IMG/VR virus record: IMGVR_UViG_3300048872_000006
Span: 1 to 31,820 of that record
Strand: one strand, 5' to 3'
Origin: a virus
Length of the DNA: 31,820 nt
Shown here: one piece after another, positions 1 to 6,362 of the stretch
Layout: every line of letters starts with the position of its first letter
Position numbering within the stretch: the stretch's first letter is position 1
Made by a program: the position numbers and the translations under genes
The notes under the pieces: model-generated
Database searches by the model: none
Told to the model about the DNA's origin: nothing
What the model saw: the letters and a program-made list of their open reading frames with translations, nothing else

Positions 1-372
1 CACAACCTCTTTCACTTCTGCTGCATCAATGAGGTTCGAGCACTGCAGGCAGGGCTTCTCCGTTACGTACAAGGTGCCGCCTTTCGAGGCGGCATGTCCA
101 GCTCGAAGCAGAGCATTCGCTTCTGCATGAATCGCTACACATGCGAACTGATTGTAGTCCGAATCCTTCGGAACCTCAAGGTGTGTGAACCTACCTCGCG
201 GACATCCGCCATCGATACAGTGGGCCCGCCCTGAGGCGGACCCGTTGTATCCGGTACTGATGATCCTGTTGTCCTGGACCAGCACGGCCCCCACCTGACG
301 GCGGGAGCACGTGCTTCGCTTTGAGACTATCTCAGCGATGGCCAAGAACGTATCATCCCACGTCGGACGCAT
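1..372 (-). CDS. dCMP deaminase (3' end outside window)
   Basis: Deoxycytidylate deaminase converts dCMP to dUMP and so feeds dTMP synthesis. I translated 124 residues from an ATG at 372 (MRPTWDDTFLAIAEIVSKRS...); the C-terminus runs off the left edge. The zinc-dependent cytidine-deaminase signature is complete: HAEANALL (His82, catalytic Glu84) and PCLQC (Cys108, Cys111). A Cys/His-rich insert at about residues 51-63 (HCIDGGCPRG) is typical of phage dCMP deaminases. The start overlaps the end of the upstream 95-aa gene by 20 bp, suggesting coupled translation in the leftward replication operon. Family is confident; dCMP rather than another pyrimidine substrate is inferred from the insert and context. 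Confidence 0.9.
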   Translation of the reverse strand, partial: MRPTWDDTFLAIAEIVSKRSTCSRRQVGAVLVQDNRIISTGYNGSASGRAHCIDGGCPRGRFTHLEVPKDSDYNQFACVAIHAEANALLRAGHAASKGGTLYVTEKPCLQCSNLIDAAEVKEVV

Positions 373-640
373 TGTCACGTTCGAAGTTGAAGATCTCGTT
401 GATCAGTCCATCGAACTCCCGATCAGGGAAGTTCATGTAGGCGCGAACGTAGCCTTCGGTGTTCTCCACATCCACCTTGAGGCTGACGAACAGCGAGCTG
501 CTGTAGTCGCACTCGCCGTAGCCTCCATCGTGGTCCACGTCCAGCTCAACGAACGCACTGGTCACCTGACCGTCAGGCTCCCACTCCTTGCGGTTGGCAT
601 CCCACTGCTTCTGCCAGAACCGAAGGCTGATCTCAGACAT
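353..640 (-). CDS. hypothetical acidic protein, 95 aa
   Basis: I do not recognise the family. The protein is acidic, and its middle alternates hydrophobic and polar residues (SSSLFVSLKVDVENTEGYVR), suggesting a small beta-rich fold. It has no membrane segment or metal motif. The ATG at 640 sits 4 nt after a GGAG ribosome site and overlaps the stop of the upstream 72-aa gene by 8 bp. Its own end overlaps the dCMP deaminase start. This tight packing supports it being a real gene in the leftward operon. Confidence 0.7.
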   Translation of the reverse strand: MSEISLRFWQKQWDANRKEWEPDGQVTSAFVELDVDHDGGYGECDYSSSLFVSLKVDVENTEGYVRAYMNFPDREFDGLINEIFNFERDNASDVG

Positions 641-851
641 GACTCTCCATTTCGAATACCGCAGTGATCAGATCGTAGTACGGGTGGCCAGAGAACGTCA
701 CGAGGAATTCATCCCATGCGTTGTCGACCACGTAAGTCTCCGCATCGTAGCTCTCGCGCAGTTCCTTGAACTTCAAGAAGCGCTTGCGCTGGATGTCGTT
801 GAGGCTGATGACCTCACGAGCGGGCTCAGAGAACTCAATCCAGACGTTCAA
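633..851 (-). CDS. hypothetical protein, 72 aa, TTG start
   Basis: Unrecognised small acidic protein beginning NVWIEFSEPAREVISL. The best start is a TTG at 851, two bases after the TAG of the upstream 55-aa gene; no in-frame ATG lies nearby. It has no transmembrane segment or cysteine cluster. The end overlaps the next gene by 8 bp, in keeping with the coupled gene string here. Confidence 0.62.
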   Translation of the reverse strand: MNVWIEFSEPAREVISLNDIQRKRFLKFKELRESYDAETYVVDNAWDEFLVTFSGHPYYDLITAVFEMESHV

Positions 852-853
852 CG

Positions 854-1021
854 CTACTTGCCCTTCTTGTTGTTCTCGTAAGCCGTCAGTGCCGGATAGA
901 GATCCGGCTCCTTCTCTTGCAGCTTCGAGTCCATTTCATCGAAGTTCAGCATCTTCCGAAGAGCGCTCTGATTCGAATCCCATTGATCCTCAGGATTGCC
1001 ACGGTGCCTACCGAATGCCAT
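854..1021 (-). CDS. hypothetical protein, 55 aa
   Basis: A 55-residue protein read by hand from the ATG at 1021 (MAFGRHRGNPEDQWDSNQSA...) to TAG at 854. It is highly charged, with a Lys/Glu-rich C-terminal half that looks helical and ends NNKKGK. Its start lies inside the last codons of the upstream 98-aa gene (14-bp overlap) and its stop is two bases before the next gene's TTG, so it fills an otherwise empty slot in the operon. No function is assigned. Confidence 0.6.
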   Translation of the reverse strand: MAFGRHRGNPEDQWDSNQSALRKMLNFDEMDSKLQEKEPDLYPALTAYENNKKGK

Positions 1022-1304
1022 CTACAACCAACTCCACGATGTAGTACTCGTCAGTTTCCAGGTGCGTGCCCTTGACGGGCACGTACACCGAGGTGCTCTC
1101 GGAATCCAGAGTGACTCCCGCTTCCGCTGCGATGTCACGAAGGTCCTGAAGGGCATCGTCATAGCTCCAGCGCAGAGGCTGGACTACCTCGGTGAGAACG
1201 AGATCGGTTCCGGTAGGAGCCGACTCGTTGAAGATTGCGTACACGCTTGTCACGTTGTCCTCCGGGTCATCGAATGCAGGCCACGTCCGTATGTAGCTCA
1301 ACAT
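1008..1304 (-). CDS. hypothetical acidic protein, 98 aa
   Basis: Unrecognised soluble acidic protein (MLSYIRTWPAFDDPEDNVTS...). A central helix-like stretch (YDDALQDLRDIAAEAG) is followed by two strand-like segments (TSVYVPV, EYYIVELVV). It lies directly downstream of the Toprim primase gene with 10 bp between them and overlaps the next small gene by 14 bp. The ribosome site is weak (AGG about 10 nt upstream), so translation may depend on coupling. Confidence 0.68.
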   Translation of the reverse strand: MLSYIRTWPAFDDPEDNVTSVYAIFNESAPTGTDLVLTEVVQPLRWSYDDALQDLRDIAAEAGVTLDSESTSVYVPVKGTHLETDEYYIVELVVDGIR

Positions 1305-1314
1305 ATAGCTTAAC

Positions 1315-1941
1315 CTACGTCCTTATCATGCCAGTCAATTGATCCGGACCGTACTGCATGTACACCGAGTTTACGTCCTGACCGGAGGGAAGAGCAATCC
1401 TGATGGCTCCAACCTCCCGCACCAGTACGTCGCCGAACTTCTTACCGGCTTCGTCCCCATCTTGGAATACGTAGATGCGAGTGAAGTCTTCGAACACGTT
1501 GTTCCAGTGCTCTTCCCACTTGGTTGCACCTCCGATCCCAACGGCAGGGATGCCACACATCTTCAACGTAAGGGAGTCTATTTCCCCTTCCGACACGGCT
1601 ATCCAGTCATCCGCTTGGCGGATGGCCTGGACCCCGTACAGGTTCGTCTCAAGGCCTGCCCACATCATGTACTTGGCATGCTTCGCAGCCTTGCAATCGT
1701 GGGCTTCGATGCATCTGAAGTTCATGTTGACAGGGCCATCGTCTGTCAGGTACGGGATTGCGAGACGACCCTCAAGGTACTCGTGCCCCGGGATTGGGTT
1801 TCTAACTACGCCAAGTCCTGCGGAACGCGCGACTTCCTCCGTTATTCCGCGACGACCGAGATAGTCGAGAGCCTCTTCCAGGTGCCTGAGATACTCCATT
1901 GTCGCTCGCTCCAGCGACCTTCTCTGTGTAACCGAGAGCAT
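1315..1941 (-). CDS. DnaG-type primase, Toprim catalytic part
   Basis: Primase synthesises RNA primers at the fork. The protein carries the Toprim catalytic signature: SEGEID (Glu118 from the ATG at 1941) and QDGDEAG (Asp161, Asp163), which coordinate catalytic magnesium. Residues 10-45 (LERATMEYLRHLEEALDYLGRR) resemble the DnaG segment just before the RNA-polymerase domain. At 208 aa it lacks the zinc domain, which is encoded in another frame by the overlapping upstream gene (140 bp overlap). A second ATG at 1899 has a better ribosome site (GGAG, 9 nt upstream) and would give 194 aa. I keep 1941 because residues before Met15 also look DnaG-like. Confidence 0.85.
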   Translation of the reverse strand: MLSVTQRRSLERATMEYLRHLEEALDYLGRRGITEEVARSAGLGVVRNPIPGHEYLEGRLAIPYLTDDGPVNMNFRCIEAHDCKAAKHAKYMMWAGLETNLYGVQAIRQADDWIAVSEGEIDSLTLKMCGIPAVGIGGATKWEEHWNNVFEDFTRIYVFQDGDEAGKKFGDVLVREVGAIRIALPSGQDVNSVYMQYGPDQLTGMIRT

Positions 1942-2194
1942 CTACGTAGTTCTTCCCCTCGTGTTTCATGACGCATTGAACAGCGTTGCCCTTCACGTCA
2001 CATGAATGACAGACGAATACGTTCAAGTCGGCATTCACGGACGCTGATGGCGTCCGTTCCTTATGGAAAGGACACTTGTAGCGTCTCCACCCAGTCCCCT
2101 CTTCTACCGGATCGCCACCGTAAGACTCAAGCAGCGGTCCGATAGGGAAGATTGGGAATTCTCGTTCGCTACTTCTCTTCCTTGAGGTAGTCAT
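1802..2194 (-). CDS. primase CHC2 zinc-binding protein
   Basis: This 130-aa protein (MTTSRKRSSEREF...) has the DNA-binding zinc ribbon found at the N-terminus of DnaG primases. The ligands are Cys41 and His44 (KCPFHKERTPS) and Cys62 and Cys65 (VCHSCDVKG), followed by the usual MKHEGKNYVDAL helix. It would select template DNA for the Toprim protein encoded next. I start at the ATG at 2194, preceded by AAGGTGG, rather than at the longer frame from 2245, whose first 17 residues overlap the 44-aa gene. The last 40 residues (rich in Arg, Ser, Gly) overlap the Toprim gene in another frame. Confidence 0.82.
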   Translation of the reverse strand: MTTSRKRSSEREFPIFPIGPLLESYGGDPVEEGTGWRRYKCPFHKERTPSASVNADLNVFVCHSCDVKGNAVQCVMKHEGKNYVDALGYTEKVAGASDNGVSQAPGRGSRLSRSSRNNGGSRAFRRTWRS

Positions 2195-2303
2195 CAACCA
2201 CCTTCTCGATGTCCTGGCATTGACTCTCGTTGGGCATGTGCCCAATGGAGTCCTTGTATGCCTGCGTCACATCGTGCACTAAGTCGTCTCGGTCACTGCT
2301 CAT
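2169..2303 (-). CDS. hypothetical protein, 44 aa
   Basis: Short acidic, probably helical protein (MSSDRDDLVHDVTQAYKDSI... ending DDYLKEEK). The ATG at 2303 has a strong GGGAG site 6 nt upstream and overlaps the stop of the 72-aa gene before it. Its stop overlaps the start of the primase zinc protein, so the three genes form a coupled chain. Function unknown; position suggests a small replication accessory factor. Confidence 0.62.
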   Translation of the reverse strand: MSSDRDDLVHDVTQAYKDSIGHMPNESQCQDIEKVVDDYLKEEK

Positions 2304-2511
2304 TGTTTACTCCCGGGAACAGGTGGGGCCATCCCCACACTTCTTCGTCGTCGACCAGAACGGCGCCTCCGCCGATGCGACGGAAGTCAGGACTTTCGAT
2401 CATGCACGCCGGGTGATAGTTCGAGGGCGCGTGGGGGACTACCCAATACTCTTCGGTGTAGTACTTCCCGGACGGCTTGAACAGCATGACCCTGGCGAGT
2501 TGTTGGATCAC
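2293..2511 (-). CDS. hypothetical protein, 72 aa, GTG start
   Basis: Unrecognised protein (MIQQLARVMLFKPSGKYYTE...) rich in aromatic residues and proline in its middle (YYTEEYWVVPHAPSNYHP). The GTG at 2511 overlaps the TGA of the endonuclease VII gene (GTGA arrangement), with a GGAAGAG site upstream. No cysteine cluster or membrane helix. Confidence 0.62.
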   Translation of the reverse strand: MIQQLARVMLFKPSGKYYTEEYWVVPHAPSNYHPACMIESPDFRRIGGGAVLVDDEEVWGWPHLFPGVNNEQ

Positions 2512-2912
2512 GGTTTCACTCTTCCGATCACGTCGAATGCTGGTGGCGCCTGAAGGTACAGGTAGATATTCATGGCCAGCTTCGGATCATCTCGAAGATG
2601 CCCAAGGATCTTGTTGCAGGGACCACACAGAAGCCCTCGAACGTAGCCAGAGGAGTGATCGTGGTCCACCGCTAGCTTCTTGCGCGCCCCGGTGGCGCGC
2701 TGGCAGATGGCACACGTGCCGTTCTGAGAGGCCTTCAGAAGGTCGTACTGACCAGGACCCAGACCGTACACGTTAGCCACTCTGGAACTGTGTGCAGCCT
2801 CTTTACGGGCCGCCTTAGCGGCCCGGTTGTGGGTTGCACAGCGGGGTCCAGGGAACGGGGCCGGACGCTTGACGTCCGGCCCACAATCCTTGCACGGCTT
2901 ACTTGCCACCAT
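2508..2912 (-). CDS. endonuclease VII-like recombination nuclease
   Basis: Phage endonuclease VII family (His-Me finger) enzymes cut Holliday junctions and branched DNA before packaging. The 134-aa protein has the hallmark motif: zinc pair CAIC (Cys67, Cys70), catalytic VDHDHSSG (His84-Asp-His86), and GLLCGPCNKILGHLRDDP with the second zinc pair Cys96/Cys99 and Asn100. The N-terminus has another Cys/His set (CKDC, Cys25, His28) of the kind seen in actinophage homologues. I choose the ATG at 2912, which overlaps the 25-aa gene and follows AAGGGTG; the longer reading from 2984 would run through the two tiny upstream genes. Confidence 0.87.
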   Translation of the reverse strand: MVASKPCKDCGPDVKRPAPFPGPRCATHNRAAKAARKEAAHSSRVANVYGLGPGQYDLLKASQNGTCAICQRATGARKKLAVDHDHSSGYVRGLLCGPCNKILGHLRDDPKLAMNIYLYLQAPPAFDVIGRVKP

Positions 2913-2976
2913 CACCCTTCGGTTTGGTGTCAGTAGTGCAGCCGCCTCGGCGGCAGTTGATATCCGGACAAGACAT
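2899..2976 (-). CDS. tiny Cys-containing peptide, 25 aa
   Basis: ATG at 2976 to TAA at 2899 encodes MSCPDINCRRGG followed by CTTDTKPKGDGGK. Three cysteines fall in the first 13 residues. It overlaps the endonuclease VII start by 14 bp and begins 5 bp after the stop of the 20-aa peptide, so it may couple translation of the nuclease. Too short to assign; real expression is uncertain. Confidence 0.4.
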   Translation of the reverse strand: MSCPDINCRRGGCTTDTKPKGDGGK

Positions 2977-2980
2977 GGCA

Positions 2981-3043
2981 TCAACCTTTCTTACAGATAC
3001 ACGTAGCGAGGGTTCGCTTGCAAGTGTTGCATACGGGGATCAT
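2981..3043 (-). CDS. tiny zinc-ribbon-like peptide, 20 aa
   Basis: ATG at 3043 to TGA at 2981 encodes 20 residues, MIPVCNTCKRTLATCICKKG, with a CxxC then CxC arrangement that could bind one zinc ion. The ribosome site (GGGAGGTG, 5 nt before ATG) is among the strongest in the window, which argues for translation. It heads a three-gene chain (20 aa, 25 aa, endonuclease VII). Confidence 0.45.
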   Translation of the reverse strand: MIPVCNTCKRTLATCICKKG

Positions 3044-3094
3044 GGTTCACCTCCCATAGTCTAGTTCCTACAACTATGGTACTCCTGGAGTGAG

Positions 3095-3283
3095 TTACCT
3101 CACGCCACCGAGGATTGATCCCGTACCACCGCAAGCGATGCACGAAACGATGTCGGTAACAGTCTGAGTCACGGGACTCGAAAGCTTGTTCCCGTCCGTG
3201 TCAGTGTAGTACACCGCCTGACGGTTCTCAGTCTTGGAGCCGCTGCCACCGCAGCTACCGCAGACCTGCCATAACTCACTCAT
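3095..3283 (-). CDS. DnaJ-type zinc-finger small protein, 62 aa
   Basis: The protein contains two CxxCxGxG-like repeats, CGSCGGSGS near the N-terminus and CIACGGTGS near the C-terminus, separated by a polar 30-residue hairpin-like linker. This is the central zinc-binding module of DnaJ (Hsp40) without a J domain, and would coordinate one zinc ion. I start at the ATG at 3283, which overlaps the helicase stop by 8 bp (ATGAGTGA); the longer frame to 3370 is antisense-like basic sequence inside the helicase. Such stand-alone modules are common in phages and have no settled role. Confidence 0.72.
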   Translation of the reverse strand: MSELWQVCGSCGGSGSKTENRQAVYYTDTDGNKLSSPVTQTVTDIVSCIACGGTGSILGGVR

Positions 3284-4136
3284 CTTCTTTGCTCTCTTCC
3301 GTCTTGACGAACGGGTCCCGGAATACGAACTCCGCATCCGGGTTGATGATGTCCTGCTCGCACTCCTCAATCAAGCCGATCGAAGGATCGGCTTTCATGC
3401 GGAAGAACTTCTTCGCCATCGCGTCACCTGGACCGAAGCGATTCTTAACCACGGCGACGTCAAGAGTTCCAGCATGACCGTCACCCCAAAGGGTGAGGAC
3501 GAGTACGGGAAGTTGAGATGCCTTTCCCATGATCGCGGACCGAGGCGGGGGAGTCCCTGCCTTGGTGCCTTCACTTGTATGGTGAACGATAGTAATAGCT
3601 GTCTGTTGATCACGGGCCATCACTTTCAACTCAGCCATGAGGGCCCAATAGTTCTGCTCACCGGCTCCGTCATAGTCGACATCCATCAGGATGTCGATGA
3701 CAGTGTGATGTGGATAGGTTCCACGAACTTCACGAAAGGCGTTGGCTTCACGCCACATGTGCTCCAACGTGGGAGCTGCGTGGAACGACCACTTGACATG
3801 GTCAAACTCTCGAAGAACTTCCTGAGCAAGGTGAGGAGTTGAGAGTACGATCTCCTCTGCTTCCGCTGCCTGCATACCAGATCGCATCGAGAGGACCCGA
3901 GCGGCCATGGTGAAGTCATCCGAGTCGGATGAGTGATACAGGGTGGGAACCGATGAACCCATCATGTTCACGACGTTAGTCATGAGTGTGGTTTTCATAG
4001 AACCGGGAGGACCGGCGATCATGTGCAGACTCGAACGTCTGAACTTGATCTTATGCTGATCGAAGATTGGATACGGAGAAGGAAGTGGCTCTCCTGCCGA
4101 GAGTCCACGCTTTACTGATCGAGCGAGAGTCTTCAC
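3276..4136 (-). CDS. DnaB/RecA-like replicative helicase ATPase
   Basis: A 286-aa RecA-fold ATPase that most likely unwinds DNA at the fork. It has a Walker A motif at residues 41-50 (AGPPGSMKTT), a Walker B region at 144-153 (TVIDILMDVD) and a downstream motif ITIVHHTSEG at 181-190 like the motif-3 histidine region of DnaB and RecA-like proteins. It is shorter than bacterial DnaB (about 450 aa) and lacks the N-terminal DnaB domain, as in many actinophage DnaB-like proteins. I use the GTG at 4136, which overlaps the stop of the 56-aa gene and follows GGGG by 9 nt. The genes around it (primase, nuclease) support a replication role. A RadA/RecA-type recombinase is the alternative. Confidence 0.8.
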   Translation of the reverse strand: MKTLARSVKRGLSAGEPLPSPYPIFDQHKIKFRRSSLHMIAGPPGSMKTTLMTNVVNMMGSSVPTLYHSSDSDDFTMAARVLSMRSGMQAAEAEEIVLSTPHLAQEVLREFDHVKWSFHAAPTLEHMWREANAFREVRGTYPHHTVIDILMDVDYDGAGEQNYWALMAELKVMARDQQTAITIVHHTSEGTKAGTPPPRSAIMGKASQLPVLVLTLWGDGHAGTLDVAVVKNRFGPGDAMAKKFFRMKADPSIGLIEECEQDIINPDAEFVFRDPFVKTEESKEDE

Positions 4137-4303
4137 TTGCCGAGGCCCCACCTTTCCAGTTCCCCAACGAGGGATTTGGACGCAGGCAGCGGGATAAACC
4201 TGAGATGGAACAGAATGGATTCCCATTCGTCAACCGTGCCTACCGCCATGAAGTAGCGTCGATCATCGTTGGGGTCCCGGTCGAACGTGAGCGATACTTC
4301 CAT
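4133..4303 (-). CDS. hypothetical protein, 56 aa
   Basis: Small protein MEVSLTFDRDPNDDRRYFMA... ending LERWGLGK. Its stop TGA overlaps the helicase GTG start, so the pair is probably co-translated. The ATG at 4303 follows an AGAGAAGAAG purine tract. No recognisable domain; position directly before the helicase suggests a partner, which is only inference. Confidence 0.6.
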   Translation of the reverse strand: MEVSLTFDRDPNDDRRYFMAVGTVDEWESILFHLRFIPLPASKSLVGELERWGLGK

Positions 4304-4320
4304 CTTCTTCTCTCTCCGTT

Positions 4321-4349
4321 AAAGGGGAGGGGCCCTGAAGCCCCTCCCC
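4321..4349 (-). terminator. GC-rich hairpin between two replication genes
   Basis: A perfect 10-bp stem (GGGGAGGGGC at 4324-4333 with GCCCCTCCCC at 4340-4349) and a 6-nt loop lies between the stop at 4359 and the next start at 4303. Read leftward it is followed by CCTTTAACGG, a short T stretch, so it may be a partial terminator lowering helicase and primase levels relative to the genes upstream. Confidence 0.55.
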
Positions 4350-4358
4350 GCTGCCTAC

Positions 4359-4802
4359 CTACTCACCCTTGGCAAAGTCCACGGACCACCCGTACGAGCG
4401 GCCCACGCCCTCGGTGCGAGTCATGCGGACGCCGACACCCGGACCAACCTCGCCACCGAACGCCTGCATCCCGACCTTCAACGCTTCCTTCTTGGCCTTG
4501 TTGTCGAAGTAGAAGGAAGCGGGAGTTCCGTCCATGAGCTGAACGGAGAGAACGAACTGGGTAAGGGCGATCTTGTCAAGGCCCTCGGTCAGATCGCCCG
4601 AGTGCTTGGGCTTCCACTTGCCGTCGGTCTGCTTCTCCAGGAACATCGGGTTCCAAGATGCATTAACCTCCAACTGCTGCTCTTCCGCGATGTCACTGGT
4701 GATCACACCAGTGAACGAGTCTCCAACGTTCAGCCACTTGGGCGCAGCCGCACGCTTCTCCGCGTAGTCCTTCTTGCCGAAAAGCTCGTCGTACGTAGCC
4801 AT
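4359..4802 (-). CDS. possible OB-fold ssDNA-binding-like protein, 147 aa
   Basis: The protein begins MATYDELFGKKDYAEKRAAA and has alternating strand-like segments (SFTGVITSD, QLEVNASWNP, TQFVLSVQLMDG, ASFYFDN) and a Gly-rich end (FGGEVGPGVGVRM). A small beta protein encoded between a nuclease and the helicase fits the usual place of a phage single-strand-binding protein, but I see no decisive motif and no acidic C-terminal tail. The ATG at 4802 follows AGGAG by 6 nt and is preferred over the frame extending to 4898 through the neighbouring gene. Confidence 0.68.
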   Translation of the reverse strand: MATYDELFGKKDYAEKRAAAPKWLNVGDSFTGVITSDIAEEQQLEVNASWNPMFLEKQTDGKWKPKHSGDLTEGLDKIALTQFVLSVQLMDGTPASFYFDNKAKKEALKVGMQAFGGEVGPGVGVRMTRTEGVGRSYGWSVDFAKGE

Positions 4803-4822
4803 GATATCTCCTGTTAGGTTTC

Positions 4823-5200
4823 TTACTTGAAGTTGAACTTGGGTGCTGCGTTGTTTTCCCAAGGCTTGGGGCTTACCGCTGGAGCGGCGGCCTGCCACGG
4901 CGGGGCCGACACCTCGTCAGCCGCTGCCTGCATGTCCTCTGAACTCGCCCCACTCGGGGGAGGGTTCTCCTTGGGGTTTTCCTCGACCGCTACGACCTTA
5001 CCACCGAGTGAGAGCATGCCCTCTCGGGCTCGCTTCTCGACCTCTTTGTAGGTATCGATCTCAGCGGACTGATACTCAACGAGTTGCTCAACGTACAGCT
5101 TGGCAATCTCGCCGGGTGTCAGGTTGTCGGTCTGGAACTTGTACTCCACAAAGCCGTACTGAACGGCTTTGCTTGGGAACCTGAAGGTAAGTTCTGCCAT
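4823..5200 (-). CDS. hypothetical replication-region protein, 125 aa
   Basis: The N-terminal half (residues 1-75) is a compact alpha/beta sequence (MAELTFRFPSKAVQYGFVEY...). The C-terminal half is low-complexity, rich in Pro, Ala and Glu, and carries two PW motifs (APPWQ, KPWENN) before a basic-aromatic tail ending PKFNFK. A flexible tail with a conserved-looking end is a common protein-docking design in replication proteins, but the family is not recognised. Its ATG shares one base with the TGA of the Cas4-like nuclease gene, so the two are coupled. Confidence 0.66.
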   Translation of the reverse strand: MAELTFRFPSKAVQYGFVEYKFQTDNLTPGEIAKLYVEQLVEYQSAEIDTYKEVEKRAREGMLSLGGKVVAVEENPKENPPPSGASSEDMQAAADEVSAPPWQAAAPAVSPKPWENNAAPKFNFK

Positions 5201-6012
5201 CAGAAAGGGTACCCGTCTTCTTCCGCTGTGTCATAGTACAACGCTCTAGGCGTTCTACCTGCATTCAGTTTGCAGTTCTCTTGATGGAAACAGAAGCGAC
5301 AGTTGTAACCAGCCTGAGTAGGATACAACTTCTGTTGCATCTTCTCGTATACTGCCTGATACTTCGCTCCGACATCCTTCGGTGACACGTTAGACAGGTC
5401 AACCGGTCTTGCCTTGCTGGCCTGAGGGGCCAGCATAGCCCACAACCCAGTGAACGTGTGCTGCTTTCCAGATGTGTAATCCTTGAGCCACTCACGCTCT
5501 AGCAGCAGGGCTTGGTATGTCTCCAACTGGAAGTTGTCCTTAGGCTTTTGCCGTCCAGTCTTCCAGTCAAGTATCACTGGACCGTACTTCTTGTGTCCAC
5601 CCATGATATCGATGAAGGCTTTGATCGGAATAGATAGACCAGGCAGGGAGCCTGATGCATCGTACTCGATCTCCCAGACTTCAATATCCTTGACGAACTC
5701 AAGACCTTTTTCGAGGCACTCTTGAGCGCGCTTCAGGGCGCGCTCTTCAACTACTGGTTCATCATCCGACCCACCATGAAGCCATGACGAAGTGTCAGAC
5801 TCAATGGCCATCTGACGTTTGATGAGATCGTAGAAGATTTGATCAAGGTCGTATGGCTCACCCTTGAGGTGAGCCTCTATCGCAACGTGTACCGCAGAAC
5901 CTATCGGAAGATACCACGTTTGCTTTTGTTCCGCTTCCTTCATCTTGGCTAGATACCAGGATCGAGGACAGCGAAGGTAATCGTTGGCCTGACTGTAACT
6001 GATGTGTCTCAT
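5200..6012 (-). CDS. Cas4/RecB-like PD-(D/E)XK exonuclease
   Basis: A 270-aa PD-(D/E)XK nuclease related to Cas4 and the AddB/RecB nuclease domain. The motif I helix is GSAVHVAIEAHL (His42, Glu46), the metal-binding core is AFIDIMGG (Asp135) then VILDWKTG (Asp149, Lys151), and QLETYQALL (Gln162, Tyr166) is the downstream RecB motif. Four cysteines, Cys15 near the N-terminus and Cys238, Cys241 and Cys247 near the C-terminus, match the iron-sulfur staple of Cas4. It would resect DNA ends in recombination-dependent replication. There is no CRISPR array nearby. The ATG at 6012 follows AAGGAG by 5 nt; the 215-nt stretch upstream is a structured leader. Confidence 0.87.
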   Translation of the reverse strand: MRHISYSQANDYLRCPRSWYLAKMKEAEQKQTWYLPIGSAVHVAIEAHLKGEPYDLDQIFYDLIKRQMAIESDTSSWLHGGSDDEPVVEERALKRAQECLEKGLEFVKDIEVWEIEYDASGSLPGLSIPIKAFIDIMGGHKKYGPVILDWKTGRQKPKDNFQLETYQALLLEREWLKDYTSGKQHTFTGLWAMLAPQASKARPVDLSNVSPKDVGAKYQAVYEKMQQKLYPTQAGYNCRFCFHQENCKLNAGRTPRALYYDTAEEDGYPF

Positions 6013-6227
6013 TCAACTCCTTGACCGGAGGAAGGAAGAGGTTTGTCTCCCCTCCTCCGACCGAGGAGCCTCGCTGCGTAGCTGTTTCCTGACCGACCGT
6101 GAAGCCCTTGCATCAGTTGGCTATAGCGCTACCTATGCCTGTCACTAGCTATCTCCCACCGCAGTGGGAGACCGGCGTTAACCGGCTTCCTCAGGTTCGA
6201 CCCTTCGAAATTCCCTAGCAACTTACG
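6013..6227 (-). other. structured untranslated stretch between tRNA and nuclease gene
   Basis: No convincing gene. The stretch holds several hairpins: CTCCCAC/GTGGGAG (6153-6159 with 6164-6170, 4-nt loop), CCGG pairs around 6172-6185, TTCGA/TCGAA-type pairing near 6196-6209, and CGGAGGA/TCCTCCG flanking the purine-rich segment just before the nuclease gene. It is probably the leader of the nuclease mRNA produced after release of the tRNA. Confidence 0.4.
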
Positions 6228-6301
6228 TAGGCCGCATCGGACTTGAACCGATGCCTCCCTCACTTTAAAGAGGGCGAGCTAACCATCTACTCCAGCGGCC
6301 T
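6228..6301 (-). tRNA. tRNA with 8-nt anticodon loop (specificity uncertain)
   Basis: Read leftward from 6301, the sequence folds as a complete cloverleaf. The acceptor is AGGCCGC with GCGGCCT (7 of 7 pairs). The D arm is GAGT/GCTC with a GG-containing loop, the anticodon stem CCCTC/GAGGG, and the T arm ATCGG-TTCAAGT-CCGAT; the discriminator base is A. No CCA is encoded (CGT follows). The anticodon loop, TTTAAAGT, has eight bases instead of seven, so the anticodon can be read as TAA or AAA depending on register and I do not assign an amino acid. The acceptor and T arm resemble tRNA-Ile. It is the only tRNA I find here. Confidence 0.72.
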
Positions 6302-6362
6302 TACCTACCCGGGTGATCAGTGCCGGGTTGAGCTTGGGGCCCGTCAGCCCCTCGCTCTATCT

